Assembly: GCA_016787895.1 (NCBI GenBank)
Contig: JAEUTN010000022.1
Span: forward strand, 62,001-126,000
Direction: 5' to 3'
Origin: Bacteroidia bacterium
Lineage (GTDB): Bacteria > Bacteroidota > Bacteroidia > B-17B0 > Aurantibacillaceae
Length of the DNA stretch: 64,000 nt
In this document: positions 25,343 to 35,300 of the stretch, piece by piece
Numbering within the stretch: position 1 is the stretch's first letter
How the letters are laid out: the number at the start of each line of letters is the position of its first letter
Program-made: the position numbers and the translations under genes
The notes under the pieces: model-generated
Told to the model about the DNA's origin: nothing
The model's database searches: none
Seen by the model: only the letters and a program-made list of their open reading frames with translations

Positions 25343-25416
25343 CTCCCCCTCCTGGGCTCGAACCAGGGACCCCATGATTAACAGTCATGTGCTCTAACCA
25401 GCTGAGCTAAGGAGGA
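25343..25416 (-). tRNA. tRNA-Asn (GTT)
   Basis: The minus strand folds into a full cloverleaf of 74 nt. The acceptor stem is TCCTCCT paired with AGGGGGA and the discriminator is G. The D-arm is GCTC-AGCTGGTTA-GAGC, the anticodon arm CATGA-CTGTTAA-TCATG with anticodon GTT, and the T-arm CCTGG-TTCGAGC-CCAGG. CCA is not encoded (GCA follows). One T-G wobble lies in the acceptor stem. Confidence 0.97.
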
Positions 25417-25465
25417 ATTTTCTGATTAGGGCTGCAAATTTAAAGTAGTTTTATCAAATAAACAA

Positions 25466-25473
25466 TATCTTTA
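25466..25473 (+). promoter_or_regulatory. -7 box TATCTTTA of the PfkB kinase gene
   Basis: TAnnTTTA 22 nt before ATG 25496. Confidence 0.5.
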
Positions 25474-25495
25474 CGAAAAAATAAAAAATCCCTTC

Positions 25496-26413
25496 ATGAG
25501 CTTGTTAGTTGTGGGCAGTGTAGCCTTTGATGCCATCGAAACACCGTTTGGAAAAACAGATAAAATTGTAGGCGGAGCTGCCTCGTATATTGCCCTTGCT
25601 GCTTCCTATTTCACTAAAAACATCGATCTGGTGTCGGTGATTGGAGACGATTTTCCTCAGGATTTCCTGAGTACCTTAAAAAGTTCTGGTGTAAGTTTGG
25701 AAGGTTTGCAGGTGAAAAAAGGGGAAAAATCCTTTTTTTGGAAGGGAAAATACCATAATGACCTCAATAGTCGTGATACGCTTGACACTCAATTGAATGT
25801 TCTCGCCGATTTTCAACCGGTTGTTCCGCCATCCGCAAAAAACGCTGAGTTTTTAATGCTGGGGAACCTTGTGCCGGCCGTTCAACGCAGCGTGATCGAA
25901 CAAATGGCTAGCCGACCAAAACTCATTGTGATGGACACCATGAATTTTTGGATGGACGTGGCCATGGAGGAACTGAAAAAAACCATCGCCATGGTGGACG
26001 TGCTCGCCATTAATGATTCCGAGGCCCGCCAGCTTTCGGGAGAATACTCACTCGTAAAGGCCTCGCAAATCATTCTGAACATGGGGCCAAGTATTTTAAT
26101 CATAAAAAAAGGTGAACACGGTGCCCTTTTGTTCAATAAAGAGGAAGTATTTTACGCTCCGGCGCTTCCTCTGGAAGAAGTATTTGATCCAACCGGTGCA
26201 GGCGATACCTTTGCCGGAGGTTTTATCGGTTACCTCAGCAAAACCCGCGACATCAGCTTTGAAAACATGAAACGGGCCATTATTTTTGGTTCAGCCATGG
26301 CAAGTTTTACCGTTGAGCGTTTTGGTACTGAGCGTTTACTGGGTTTAAGCGCCAAAGACATTGAAGAACGGGTGCAGGAGTTCATTGAACTGGTGCAGTT
26401 TGAACTGGTGTAA
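25496..26413 (+). CDS. PfkB-family carbohydrate/nucleoside kinase
   Basis: A 305-aa ribokinase-fold kinase. The N-terminal substrate motif is KIVGGAASYIALAAS and the C-terminal PfkB signature is DPTGAGDTFAGGF, with catalytic base D237. The lid region (about 60-105) with SFFWKGKYHNDLNSRDT is typical of a PfkB subgroup common in Bacteroidota, of which I know no characterised substrate. It transfers the ATP gamma-phosphate to a sugar or nucleoside hydroxyl. It lies 52 nt upstream of porW/sprE, perhaps in the same transcript. Confidence 0.88.
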   Translation: MSLLVVGSVAFDAIETPFGKTDKIVGGAASYIALAASYFTKNIDLVSVIGDDFPQDFLSTLKSSGVSLEGLQVKKGEKSFFWKGKYHNDLNSRDTLDTQLNVLADFQPVVPPSAKNAEFLMLGNLVPAVQRSVIEQMASRPKLIVMDTMNFWMDVAMEELKKTIAMVDVLAINDSEARQLSGEYSLVKASQIILNMGPSILIIKKGEHGALLFNKEEVFYAPALPLEEVFDPTGAGDTFAGGFIGYLSKTRDISFENMKRAIIFGSAMASFTVERFGTERLLGLSAKDIEERVQEFIELVQFELV

Positions 26414-26465
26414 TCAGCTCTGCACGTGGTATACTAAAACCCATAAAACTGCGTTTTAAATAAGC

Positions 26466-29126
26466 GTGTTCCGCAAACTCCTCATACTCTGCTCCATCTG
26501 CATTTTTGCTGCCGCCTGCAGCACAAAAAAAAATACAGGTGTTTCCCGCTTTTACCACAACCTTACGGCGCGTTACAATGGGTATTATTACTCTAACGTA
26601 AACATTGATGAGGGCATTTACAAAACAGAAAAGGGGTATAAAGACAATTTTGAAAGAACCCTTCCTATTTACATTTACCCCACTCCTGCCCAGGCCAAAG
26701 CAAACGCGGCTGACTTTGACAAGGCCATAAAAAAATCCTCACTTTGTATTCAAAGACACACCATTAAAGATTCAAAGGGCAATGAAATTACCTCAGCAGG
26801 AAAATGGATAGACAATAACTGGATCAACATTGGCATTTCGCACTTTTATAAACGCGAATATTACAGCGCCATGGAGGCTTTTGAATATGTTGTAAGAAGT
26901 TACCCGAAATCCAAAGACAAATACACTGCCATTGTTTGGCTGGCCAAGGTGAACAACGAAATTGGTTCCATCAGCACTTCTGAATCCCTGCTGGCTTTGC
27001 TCAAAAATGAGAAAAAACTACCCAAGGATGTAAAAAATGAATTTCCTGTTCTCTACGCGGATTATTACATCCGCCGCGGTCAAAATACCGAGGCTATCGC
27101 CAAACTCATGGAGGCCACCGAGAACAAAAAACTGATTGGAGGTATTAAAAAACAAAAGAGGGCGCGGTATTCCTTCATTATTGCTCAATTGCTCGAGCAA
27201 TCCAAGGAGAACAAAAGAGCCATCCGTTACTACCAAAACACCATACGCTTAAAACCCGCTTATGATCTTGTTTTTTACAGTAAAATTCACATTGCCCGTC
27301 TCCTTGACGTAAAACGCACCAACACCGAGAAAACCAAAAAGGACCTCCTGAAAATGGCAAAAGAATTTAAAAACAGCGAATACTATGATGTTATTTATTA
27401 CACTTTAGGAGAAATTGAAGAAAAAGAAAAACACATCGATAAGGCAGAGTATTATTATAAACGGTCTGTGCAAACCAGTCAGGCTAACCGAAGTCAAAAG
27501 GCATCCTCCTTTTTAAAACTTGGTGAAATCAGCTTTGATCAGGCGCGTTATGTGCCCGCTGAAGCGTATTACGACAGTGCAGTGAGCACACTTCCTAAAG
27601 ACCATCCGGATTACGACAAAATTCTGGCCCGGAAAAAAACACTCTCTACTTTGGTAGGCCACATTAAAACCATCCAAAACGAAGACAGCCTGCAGAGAAT
27701 AGCTCAAATGAGTGAGGCCGAACGAAACCGTTTTATTGATAACCTAATCGCCGCTAAGGAACGCGAAGCCCTTAAAAAACAAAAAGAGCTTGAAGATGCG
27801 CAAAGGAATCAGGGAGCTGCACCCGCGGCCTCCGGCATAGGCGCTATGCCTACTCCTGCCTTTGGAAATTCAGGTGGAGCCACTTTTTACTTTTACAACC
27901 CCTCAACCGTTGCATATGGCATCTCCGAGTTCAGTAAAAAATGGGGCAACCGAAAACTGGAAGACAACTGGAGACGTTCCAACAAAGCTCTTACCATTGA
28001 TGAAACGCCTTCTGAAACCAGCGATAGCAGCAGCACCACTGTAGCCGTTGCAAAAAGTCCTGAAAAATTAAGGGAACCCTACCTTAAAGATTTACCAATG
28101 AGCGACAGCCTGGTTAAGAAAAGTAACAAAAAAATCATACGCGCCTATTACCTCCTGGGCTCTGTTTACAAAGAAGACCTGCACAATAACCCTAAAGCGG
28201 TTGCCGCATTTGAGGAATTAAACCGAAGGTTTCCCGATAACCGTTACACGGTGAATACATACTACATCATGTACCGCATGTACCTTGAAGAAAAAAACCA
28301 GGTCAAATCCGACTATTACAAGGACAAAATTTTGAACGAGTTTCCTGACAGTGAATTTGCTTTGCTCCTGAAAAATCCTGACTACGCAAAAGAAATGAAC
28401 GTGGCCAAAAGCGAATTGGAAATGGCCTACTCTGCGGTTTATGCCAGTTACCGCGAAGAAAATTACAGCGCGGCCTTTTCAAAATCAGATGAAGCTCTAA
28501 GGAATTACGGTAAAACCGAGTATTCACCGAAATTTATGTTCATCCGGGCCATGAGTTTGGGGAAGATGAAAGGCACCGACACCCTTGAGAAGGAACTAAA
28601 ACTGTTGGTTGGAAAATATCCCAACTCTGAAGTGACACCCTTGGCCAATGAGGTATTGCTGGCGATTAAAAAACAAAACAATCCTGACTTGTTCCAGTCT
28701 TCCAAACCTGGTGAAGCTGCCAAGGACACCTTTGTGGTGAACTTTGAAAGCGAACATTTTCTTGTAGTGATTTGCCCTGATGATCCCAAAATACTGAACG
28801 CCTTCAAAAGCAAACTCGATGTTTTTTGTGCGAATTATTATTCGGAAAAAAACTTTAAAAGTACCAGCAGCCTGTATGGTAATGGTAAACAAATGGTGAT
28901 TTACAAATCTTTCCCCTCTGCTAAAGAGGCTTATGCGTTTTACAAAAACCTGCAGAGTGATCCGGAGGTGTTTAAGGACGGGGTGAACAAGGAACTTTTT
29001 GATATGTATCCTATTGCCGCCGAAAATCTGCCCTTACTTTACAAGAAAAAAAACACGGAGGCATACGCTTTATTTTTTTCCGACAATTACAAGTCCCTGG
29101 AAACCAATAACCAGATTCGGAAATAA
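26466..29126 (+). CDS. porW: Type IX secretion periplasmic lipoprotein PorW/SprE
   Basis: An 886-aa TPR lipoprotein needed for the type IX secretion system and, in gliding relatives, motility (SprE). A GTG start precedes a lipoprotein signal (AAACSTKKN, Cys at about 18). The diagnostic N-terminus follows: SRFYHNLTARYNGYYYSNV and PIYIYPTPAQAKA. Many TPR-like helices fill residues 110-400 and 560-760, separated by a low-complexity Ala/Gly linker (about 440-480). The C-terminal module (about 790-870) has FLVVICPDDPKILN. Together with the two T9SS cargo proteins in this window it shows a working T9SS is expected. Confidence 0.93.
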   Translation: MFRKLLILCSICIFAAACSTKKNTGVSRFYHNLTARYNGYYYSNVNIDEGIYKTEKGYKDNFERTLPIYIYPTPAQAKANAADFDKAIKKSSLCIQRHTIKDSKGNEITSAGKWIDNNWINIGISHFYKREYYSAMEAFEYVVRSYPKSKDKYTAIVWLAKVNNEIGSISTSESLLALLKNEKKLPKDVKNEFPVLYADYYIRRGQNTEAIAKLMEATENKKLIGGIKKQKRARYSFIIAQLLEQSKENKRAIRYYQNTIRLKPAYDLVFYSKIHIARLLDVKRTNTEKTKKDLLKMAKEFKNSEYYDVIYYTLGEIEEKEKHIDKAEYYYKRSVQTSQANRSQKASSFLKLGEISFDQARYVPAEAYYDSAVSTLPKDHPDYDKILARKKTLSTLVGHIKTIQNEDSLQRIAQMSEAERNRFIDNLIAAKEREALKKQKELEDAQRNQGAAPAASGIGAMPTPAFGNSGGATFYFYNPSTVAYGISEFSKKWGNRKLEDNWRRSNKALTIDETPSETSDSSSTTVAVAKSPEKLREPYLKDLPMSDSLVKKSNKKIIRAYYLLGSVYKEDLHNNPKAVAAFEELNRRFPDNRYTVNTYYIMYRMYLEEKNQVKSDYYKDKILNEFPDSEFALLLKNPDYAKEMNVAKSELEMAYSAVYASYREENYSAAFSKSDEALRNYGKTEYSPKFMFIRAMSLGKMKGTDTLEKELKLLVGKYPNSEVTPLANEVLLAIKKQNNPDLFQSSKPGEAAKDTFVVNFESEHFLVVICPDDPKILNAFKSKLDVFCANYYSEKNFKSTSSLYGNGKQMVIYKSFPSAKEAYAFYKNLQSDPEVFKDGVNKELFDMYPIAAENLPLLYKKKNTEAYALFFSDNYKSLETNNQIRK

Positions 29127-29152
29127 TAATTATCTTTCGTAAAATTTAAATC

Positions 29153-29566
29153 ATGTTAGGGATGAGTTCAACAAAAAATCAGGCTGTGGATGCCGGTTCA
29201 GTGAACCTGATCGGCAAAGGCACCGAAATTACCGGCGATATCAATTCCCTTGGCGATGTGAGAATCGACGGAACACTCAAAGGCAACCTTATTACCAAGG
29301 GTAAATTTGTTTTGGGCCCGAATGGGATGATAACGGGTAACGTAAAAAGCCAAAATGCTGATCTGAGCGGGGAAGTAAAAGGCACCGTTGAAGTGGAGGA
29401 TATGTTGTCGCTTAAGGCCTCAGCGAGAATTACAGGTGACATAGTTACAGGCAAACTTTCCATAGAGCCGGGAGCCGTATTCTCAGGCAACTGTAACATG
29501 GGTGCCAGAGTTAAAAATATGGTTCAAAATGAGGGCCATCAGAATGCCACAACCAAATCGGCCTGA
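29153..29566 (+). CDS. Bactofilin (polymer-forming cytoskeletal protein)
   Basis: A 137-aa protein with the bactofilin beta-helix core (about 15-115) built from regular turns: GKGTEITGDINSLGDVRIDG, LKGNLITKGKFVLGPNG, ITGNVKSQNADLSGEVKG, and ARITGDIVTGKLSIEPGAVFSG. Bactofilins self-assemble without nucleotides and organise local cell-wall or appendage machinery. A TATCTTTC sequence 14 nt upstream is a weak promoter candidate. The 3' end overlaps the start of atpZ, so translation is coupled. Confidence 0.93.
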   Translation: MLGMSSTKNQAVDAGSVNLIGKGTEITGDINSLGDVRIDGTLKGNLITKGKFVLGPNGMITGNVKSQNADLSGEVKGTVEVEDMLSLKASARITGDIVTGKLSIEPGAVFSGNCNMGARVKNMVQNEGHQNATTKSA

Positions 29567-29756
29567 TTCGTTTTTAAAATACGGCAACATGGCCCTGCAA
29601 ATGGGCGCTGTAATCGGTTTATCGGCCTGGGGTGGAAAAAAACTCGACCTTTACTTTCAAAACTCCAGCCCGGTATTCACAATAGTTTTAAGCTTGCTTG
29701 GCATAGCCGCCGCCCTGTACCTGGCACTTAAAGATTTTATTAAACCTAAGTCCTGA
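29544..29756 (+). CDS. AtpZ/AtpI family F0F1 ATP synthase accessory protein
   Basis: A 70-aa protein with two transmembrane helices (KYGNMALQMGAVIGLSAWGG and the ALYLALKDF helix), the hallmark of the AtpZ/Fe-S-free AtpI-like family found upstream of ATP synthase operons. The Gly-rich turn GGKKLD separates the helices. Possible starts are ATG 29529 or 29544, both within the bactofilin 3' end. I prefer 29544; the 29502 start is too far inside. Unusually, no atpB/E/F genes follow. Confidence 0.82.
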   Translation: MPQPNRPDSFLKYGNMALQMGAVIGLSAWGGKKLDLYFQNSSPVFTIVLSLLGIAAALYLALKDFIKPKS

Positions 29757-30142
29757 TGCTGGCGAAAAACATTGTATCCATAGCCCTGGCCTTGTTATTC
29801 AGTGCCTTTATTTCCTTTTCCATTCACTTTTTTGCCTCAGGACATTTGGAACAGTGGTTTTACATCCCACTCGGTTTTGCTTTCTTTTTTTTCATTTACA
29901 ATTTTGTTTATACCTACCGTTCAACAAAAGAAGAATTTACCCAATTCCTATTGTTCAGTTTAGCGCTTAAATTGTTATTGGCTTTTTTCACCTTGTTGTT
30001 GTGCGCCTTTTTGTTCAGAAGCAGCTTTTCAGGCTTTGCTTTTCACTTTGTGAGCACGTATATGGTGTTCACCGTTTTTGAAATTCGTTTTCTCAATCAA
30101 CTGATACGCAATAAACCCCAGACAACTCCTCCAAACCAATAA
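29756..30142 (+). CDS. AtpI-like small membrane protein
   Basis: A 128-aa protein with four hydrophobic helices and few polar residues. It shares the position and shape of the short membrane protein that in Bacteroidota lies between atpZ and atpB. By that synteny it is probably an ATP synthase subunit I-like assembly factor, but no sequence motif proves it. Its start overlaps the stop of atpZ by one base. Here the next gene is a peptidase, so the usual ATP synthase cluster is interrupted or relocated. Confidence 0.62.
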   Translation: MLAKNIVSIALALLFSAFISFSIHFFASGHLEQWFYIPLGFAFFFFIYNFVYTYRSTKEEFTQFLLFSLALKLLLAFFTLLLCAFLFRSSFSGFAFHFVSTYMVFTVFEIRFLNQLIRNKPQTTPPNQ

Positions 30143-30145
30143 GTC

Positions 30146-31309
30146 ATGAATAAAATCATTTGCCTCCTCGTGCTGATTACCTTTCAGCCGGCATTTTCAC
30201 AAGAAGCCACCAATAAAAAAGATTCGAAGTACAGTTTTACCGTATTAAAAAATCTTGAAGCTACCGAGGTACAAAACCAAAACTCCACAAGCACCTGCTG
30301 GTCTTTTTCCAGCCTTTCCTTTTTCGAAAGTGAATTGATGCGTATGGGTAAAAGCAAAACCGTCAACCTGAGTGAAATGTTTGTAGTGAGAAAAACCTAT
30401 GACCTCAAAGCCCGCAATTACATTCGTATGCATGGTAAAACCAATTTTGCGGAAGGCGGAGGGTTTCCCGACGTGCTGAATGTGATGAGAACTTATGGCA
30501 TCGTACCCGAAGATGTTTACACAGGCAAAAAAGAACCCAAAACACCACACAATCACCAGCTTCTGGAAGGCACATTAAAAAACATCCTCTCAACCGCTGC
30601 GAAAGACGAGACCCAAAAAATTGATTTTAACTTTATGGTGAATTCGGTGAATGCTGTATGCGATGAGTACCTGGGAAAGGTACCTGATACCTTCAGCAGC
30701 GAAGGAAAAACCTTTACACCCGTTTCTTACGCGAACAGTCTGGGAATTAATCCTGATGACTATGTTATCATTACCTCCTTCACACACCACCCCTTCTACA
30801 AAAAATTTGTACTCGAAATTCCCGACAACTGGAACTGGGAAAGCGTTTATAATGTTCCGCTGAACGAATTGCAATCCCTTATGAAAGAAGCTCTGGAAAA
30901 AGGATTTTCAATTGCCTGGGGAGCTGATGTGAGCGAAAAGGGATTTCTGTTCAAAGAGGGATTGGCCCTGGTTCCTGAAAAACCGATACAGGACATGGGT
31001 GAAGAAGAAAAACAAAACCTCAGCCTGATGCCTCAGCCCCAGCTGACCATTACACAGGAACTGCGTCAAAAGGCTTTCGATAATTTTGAAACTCAGGACG
31101 ATCACGGCATGCACATCACCGGGATGGCACGTGACCAGAACGGCACCTTGTATTATATTGTAAAAAACTCCTGGGGCAAAGAACGCAACCAATGCGGTGG
31201 GTATTTTTATGCCAGCGAGAGTTATGTGTTATATAAAACCACCTCCATTATGCTGCACAAAAAAGCACTGTCTCCCGCGCTTGCAGTTAAACTTGGCATT
31301 GCACAATAA
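30146..31309 (+). CDS. Secreted C1-family (bleomycin hydrolase-like) aminopeptidase
   Basis: A 387-aa papain-fold peptidase of the PepC/bleomycin hydrolase group. The catalytic Cys is in STSTCWSFSS (C51), the His in DDHGMHITG (about 327) and the Asn in VKNSWG (about 347). Cytoplasmic PepC lacks a signal peptide, but this protein has one (about 1-18, ending AFSQ), so it acts in the periplasm or outside. The C-terminal tail that blocks the active site in bleomycin hydrolase is replaced by a short tail. It starts 3 nt after the AtpI-like gene. Confidence 0.88.
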   Translation: MNKIICLLVLITFQPAFSQEATNKKDSKYSFTVLKNLEATEVQNQNSTSTCWSFSSLSFFESELMRMGKSKTVNLSEMFVVRKTYDLKARNYIRMHGKTNFAEGGGFPDVLNVMRTYGIVPEDVYTGKKEPKTPHNHQLLEGTLKNILSTAAKDETQKIDFNFMVNSVNAVCDEYLGKVPDTFSSEGKTFTPVSYANSLGINPDDYVIITSFTHHPFYKKFVLEIPDNWNWESVYNVPLNELQSLMKEALEKGFSIAWGADVSEKGFLFKEGLALVPEKPIQDMGEEEKQNLSLMPQPQLTITQELRQKAFDNFETQDDHGMHITGMARDQNGTLYYIVKNSWGKERNQCGGYFYASESYVLYKTTSIMLHKKALSPALAVKLGIAQ

Positions 31310-31316
31310 ATTCGTT

Positions 31317-32339
31317 TTATAAGGGCATTTTGACCAAAGGTGCCAACCCGAGTCCTGAAAATTCTGCTTTCAGGTATTTATAGTAAGCCGCAATTCCTAT
31401 CATGGCGGCATTATCTGTGCAGTACTGAAATTCAGGAAGAAAGGTTTGAATAGTCATTTCCCTTTCCAGTTCCCCTATTCTGCGCCTCAATTCTGAGTTG
31501 GCTGAAACACCTCCTGCAATTGCCAGTTGATGAAGGTTCTTATCTTTCAAAACTCGAATGGCGTTCTTCAACACAACGTTCACCAGATGTGCCTGGTAGG
31601 ATGCGCAGATGTCATTCAGATTATTTTGCACAAAATCTTTATCTTTTTGAAGCGCGTTTTGAATAAAATAAAGAAACGAGGTTTTTATCCCGCTGAAACT
31701 ATAGTTATACCCTTCGGTTTTTGTTTTTGCAAATTCAAATCGTTTGGCATTGCCCTTCGCCCCCAGTTGATCTAAGAGAGGTCCCCCGGGATAAGGTAAA
31801 CCCAGAATTTTTGCGGCTTTATCAAAGGCCTCACCAATGGCATCGTCGATGGTTTCACCCAGCAATTCAAAATCAAGATAATCCTTAACGAGCACCAGCT
31901 GGGTGTGCCCCCCGCTTACCGTAAGGCATAAAAAAGGAAATTCAGGTTTTTTCTGTAACGGTGAATCGATAAAATGGGCCAACACATGGCCCTGCATGTG
32001 ATTCACTTCAATTAAGGGGCGGTTCAGGGCCAGGGCTAGCGACTTGGCGAACGAAAGCCCCACCAGCAAACTGCCCATTAATCCGGGTCCTCGTGTTACG
32101 GCCACTGCATCAATGTCGGAAAGGTTCAGGCCGGCCTCTGATACAACGGCGTGCACAACAGGCACAATGTTTTTCTGATGGTCGCGACTTGCCAGTTCAG
32201 GTACTACTCCTCCGTATAAACGATGAATCTCCTGGCCCGCGGTTCTGTTGGCCAACACCCTGGTATCACACAAAATGGCGCAGGAGGTATCGTCGCAGCT
32301 GCTCTCAATTGCCAAGATATGAATGTTAGTTTTTTTCAC
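31317..32339 (-). CDS. tsaD: tRNA N6-threonylcarbamoyladenosine synthase TsaD
   Basis: A 340-aa ASKHA-fold enzyme that transfers the threonylcarbamoyl group to A37 of ANN-decoding tRNAs, working with TsaB/TsaE/TsaC. The start is IESSCDDTSCAIL, the metal ligands are H114 and H118 in NHMQGHVLAHF, and further motifs are TVSGGHTQLVLV, PGGPLLD and AGGVSANSELR. The C-terminal Asp is in YCTDNAAMIG. It is divergent from tamB with 52 nt between starts, an arrangement I recall as conserved in Bacteroidota. Confidence 0.97.
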   Translation of the reverse strand: MKKTNIHILAIESSCDDTSCAILCDTRVLANRTAGQEIHRLYGGVVPELASRDHQKNIVPVVHAVVSEAGLNLSDIDAVAVTRGPGLMGSLLVGLSFAKSLALALNRPLIEVNHMQGHVLAHFIDSPLQKKPEFPFLCLTVSGGHTQLVLVKDYLDFELLGETIDDAIGEAFDKAAKILGLPYPGGPLLDQLGAKGNAKRFEFAKTKTEGYNYSFSGIKTSFLYFIQNALQKDKDFVQNNLNDICASYQAHLVNVVLKNAIRVLKDKNLHQLAIAGGVSANSELRRRIGELEREMTIQTFLPEFQYCTDNAAMIGIAAYYKYLKAEFSGLGLAPLVKMPL

Positions 32340-32372
32340 AAACCGGTTTCCCCGCTTCCTGCTATTTTCCGT

Positions 32373-32380
32373 TACCTTTA
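32373..32380 (+). promoter_or_regulatory. -7 box TACCTTTA of tamB
   Basis: TAnnTTTA 11 nt before ATG 32392, inside the tsaD-tamB divergon. Confidence 0.5.
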
Positions 32381-32391
32381 TAAAGGGTCAA

Positions 32392-35300
32392 ATGCCGCGT
32401 AAAATTACAAGAATATTCATTAATTCCTTTGCTTACCTGTTTGTTACGCTGGTGTTGTTTTCCTTTGCATTTTTGCTGGCCATACAATCCCACACCTTCC
32501 AAACCTGGCTTGGAAAAAAAGCAAGCGCGTATTTAAGCCGTGAACTTCAAACCAAGGTTGAAGTAAAACAGGTGAAAATTGATTTTTTCACTTCGCTGCA
32601 CCTGAATTCCGTTACCATTTTTGACCAGCAACAAGATACCTTGTTTCTGGGAACGATCGACGCCTATATAAAAACGTTCAACCTCAGGGACCATTTGATC
32701 TATTTAAAGGAAACGCGCTTGTACAACTCCACCATTAAACTGAAAAGGAACAGCAAAACCCGTGACTTTAATTTTGATTTTCTCTTAGACTATTTCTCAA
32801 ATCCTGACAGCAGCCGGAACAGCAGCAACACCTGGCAATTTGAAGCCGGCGAACTCGACCTGCGGAACATACGTTTCATGTATAATGATGAGCGCGATAC
32901 AAGTATAGATTTAAGACATATTGATTACGAGGACCTGTTGATTAGCGGATTGCACGGTCATTTTAAACGCATCGACCTTTTTAGCGACAGCCTGAAAGCG
33001 CAGGTGCAAGGATTGGGTTTTAAGGAAAAGAGCGGATTTGAGTTAACCGAACTCAGCGGTCAGGTATCACTCAACTCAAAGCACCTGGAAGTAAAACAGC
33101 TCCGGCTGATTACACCCAGGAGTCAACTTGCAGGCCGGATAGGATTTAATTATCAGGATTGGGACGATTACTCGGATTTTGTGTATAAGGTGGACCTCAA
33201 CAGCGAACTGAAGGACAGCAGTTACATTGACAGCCGCGACATAGCCTTTTTTTCGGATGAACTCGATGGTCTGAACCACAGGCTGAGCCTTTCTGGCAAG
33301 GTGAAAGGAAGAGTGAACGATCTACGGCTGTCAGATTTAAACTTTGCTTTCGGAAATCAAACCAGATACAGAGGTTACGCCTCCATACAAGGTCTTCCGG
33401 ATCTTGAAAGCAGTTTTATCCACCTCGACGCTAAACAATTCACTACCGATTACCGGGACCTTCTTTCTATCCCCACCTATCCGTTTCGGGAAGGCGGAAA
33501 AATTCCCTTGCCTGAAGAACTCAAATTGCTTGGTCGCATTAGTTTCAAAGGAAAATTCGACGGTTTCCTCTCTGATTTCACCACCTACGGAAAATTTAAC
33601 ACCGCCATTGGTAATGCCGACACCCGTTTGAGCCTCAGACTGGGTGAAAAAAAATCGGACATTGAATACCATGGCAAACTCAGCACAGAAAATTTTGATT
33701 TGGGAAAACTTTTAGGCATAGGAGGATTGAACGCACTAAGCATGAGCGGGGAACTGGACGGCACCGGCTCTGACCTGGAATCTCTGGCCGCAGGATTTAA
33801 TTTTGATATTCGAAACCTGGCCTATAACATGTATAACTACAAACACATTCGTGTTCGCGGCCATTTTGAAAATAAAATCTTTAATGGTATGCTGGTGAGT
33901 TTAGACAGCAACGTGAACTTTGACTTCAACGGCTCCGTTGATTTTAATAAAAAAGTTCCGGATTTGCAGTTCATCTCAACCATCAATCGTATCGACCTGA
34001 GCGCTTTAAAATTTCTCACCAGTCAGGATAGCGGCATCGTCTCGGCTCAAGTGCTTATTGATACACGTGGAAATTCAATTGACGACCTGAGCGGATTGAT
34101 TAATCTGGACAACTTAATTTATGTACTCCATGGCAAAAAATACAAACTCTCGAGTTTAAACCTCGATTTGAATCAGGAAAACACTCTTAAAAAAATCCAT
34201 CTCAGTTCAGCTTACCTGAACAGCTCTCTGAGCGGAAGATATAAGCTGAGCAACCTTTTGGGCGTGTTTAAGAATTTTCTGTATAACTATTATCCAACCT
34301 TCTTTCTAAAACCGCAAAAAAACACGGCTTACAATGATTCCCTGGCCCTGGAAATAAACATAAAAAACTTCAACACCCTGCACGAGCTTTTTTTCAAGGA
34401 TTACATGCTAAGCCGGGGATCAAGAATACAAATCGGTTTTGATGCCGGCCGAAATAAATTTGATTTACAGGGCGACTTGCCTGTATTTACTTATAGGGAT
34501 TTTAATTTTTACGCCTCCAGAATACAAGTAAATGAACTGGGTAAAAACCTCAAAGCCAACATCAACACCCAGGCTATTACCTTTCAGGATTCCAACCTGG
34601 TGAACCAACTGAGCACCATTATTACTTCAGGTGACAGAAACATCAATTATAGTATGTTCTGGAACAATCAGGATACCATTCCAAATTTTGGTAAAATAAA
34701 TGGCGGCATGAGTTTTAATCCGGGTTCGTTTGATATGTTTTGCGATACCATTCGGATTAAAAACGCTTACAATGACTGGACCTTGAAATCGCCCAATACC
34801 ATCTCCTGGTTAAAGGATGGAAGTTTGATAGTAATTCCTTTGGTGTTGAACAACAATGACCAGGAGATCAATATCAGCGGAAAATACACCACCGCATTGT
34901 CGGATAGCTTACTGGTGAATAGCGTGAATGTTGACCTCAGTTCCTTTAATGCACTTTTGCATTTGTTTGGTTTGAAGTTTAACGGCACCCTGAATGGTCA
35001 TATGGTTTTCTCAAATCCCAACGAACAGTTTATTTTCAGAGGAGACATTGACGTTCAGAATTTTAAGTTAAACGACAACTCGCTCGGCAAAGTGGTTTTA
35101 AAAACCGATTACAATACCAGCGGGAAATTCATTCGCCTGAATGGTTACAGTTCATTGGGTTTAGGCGAGTTTTTAGGCGGGGCCATGAAAGACATCACCT
35201 TTAACGGAAACTATTACCTGGATGGCCGGCAAGAAACCATTGACATCGATTTTATTGCCAACACGGCCAATCTTCGGTTACTGAACCCTCTTCTTGAAGG

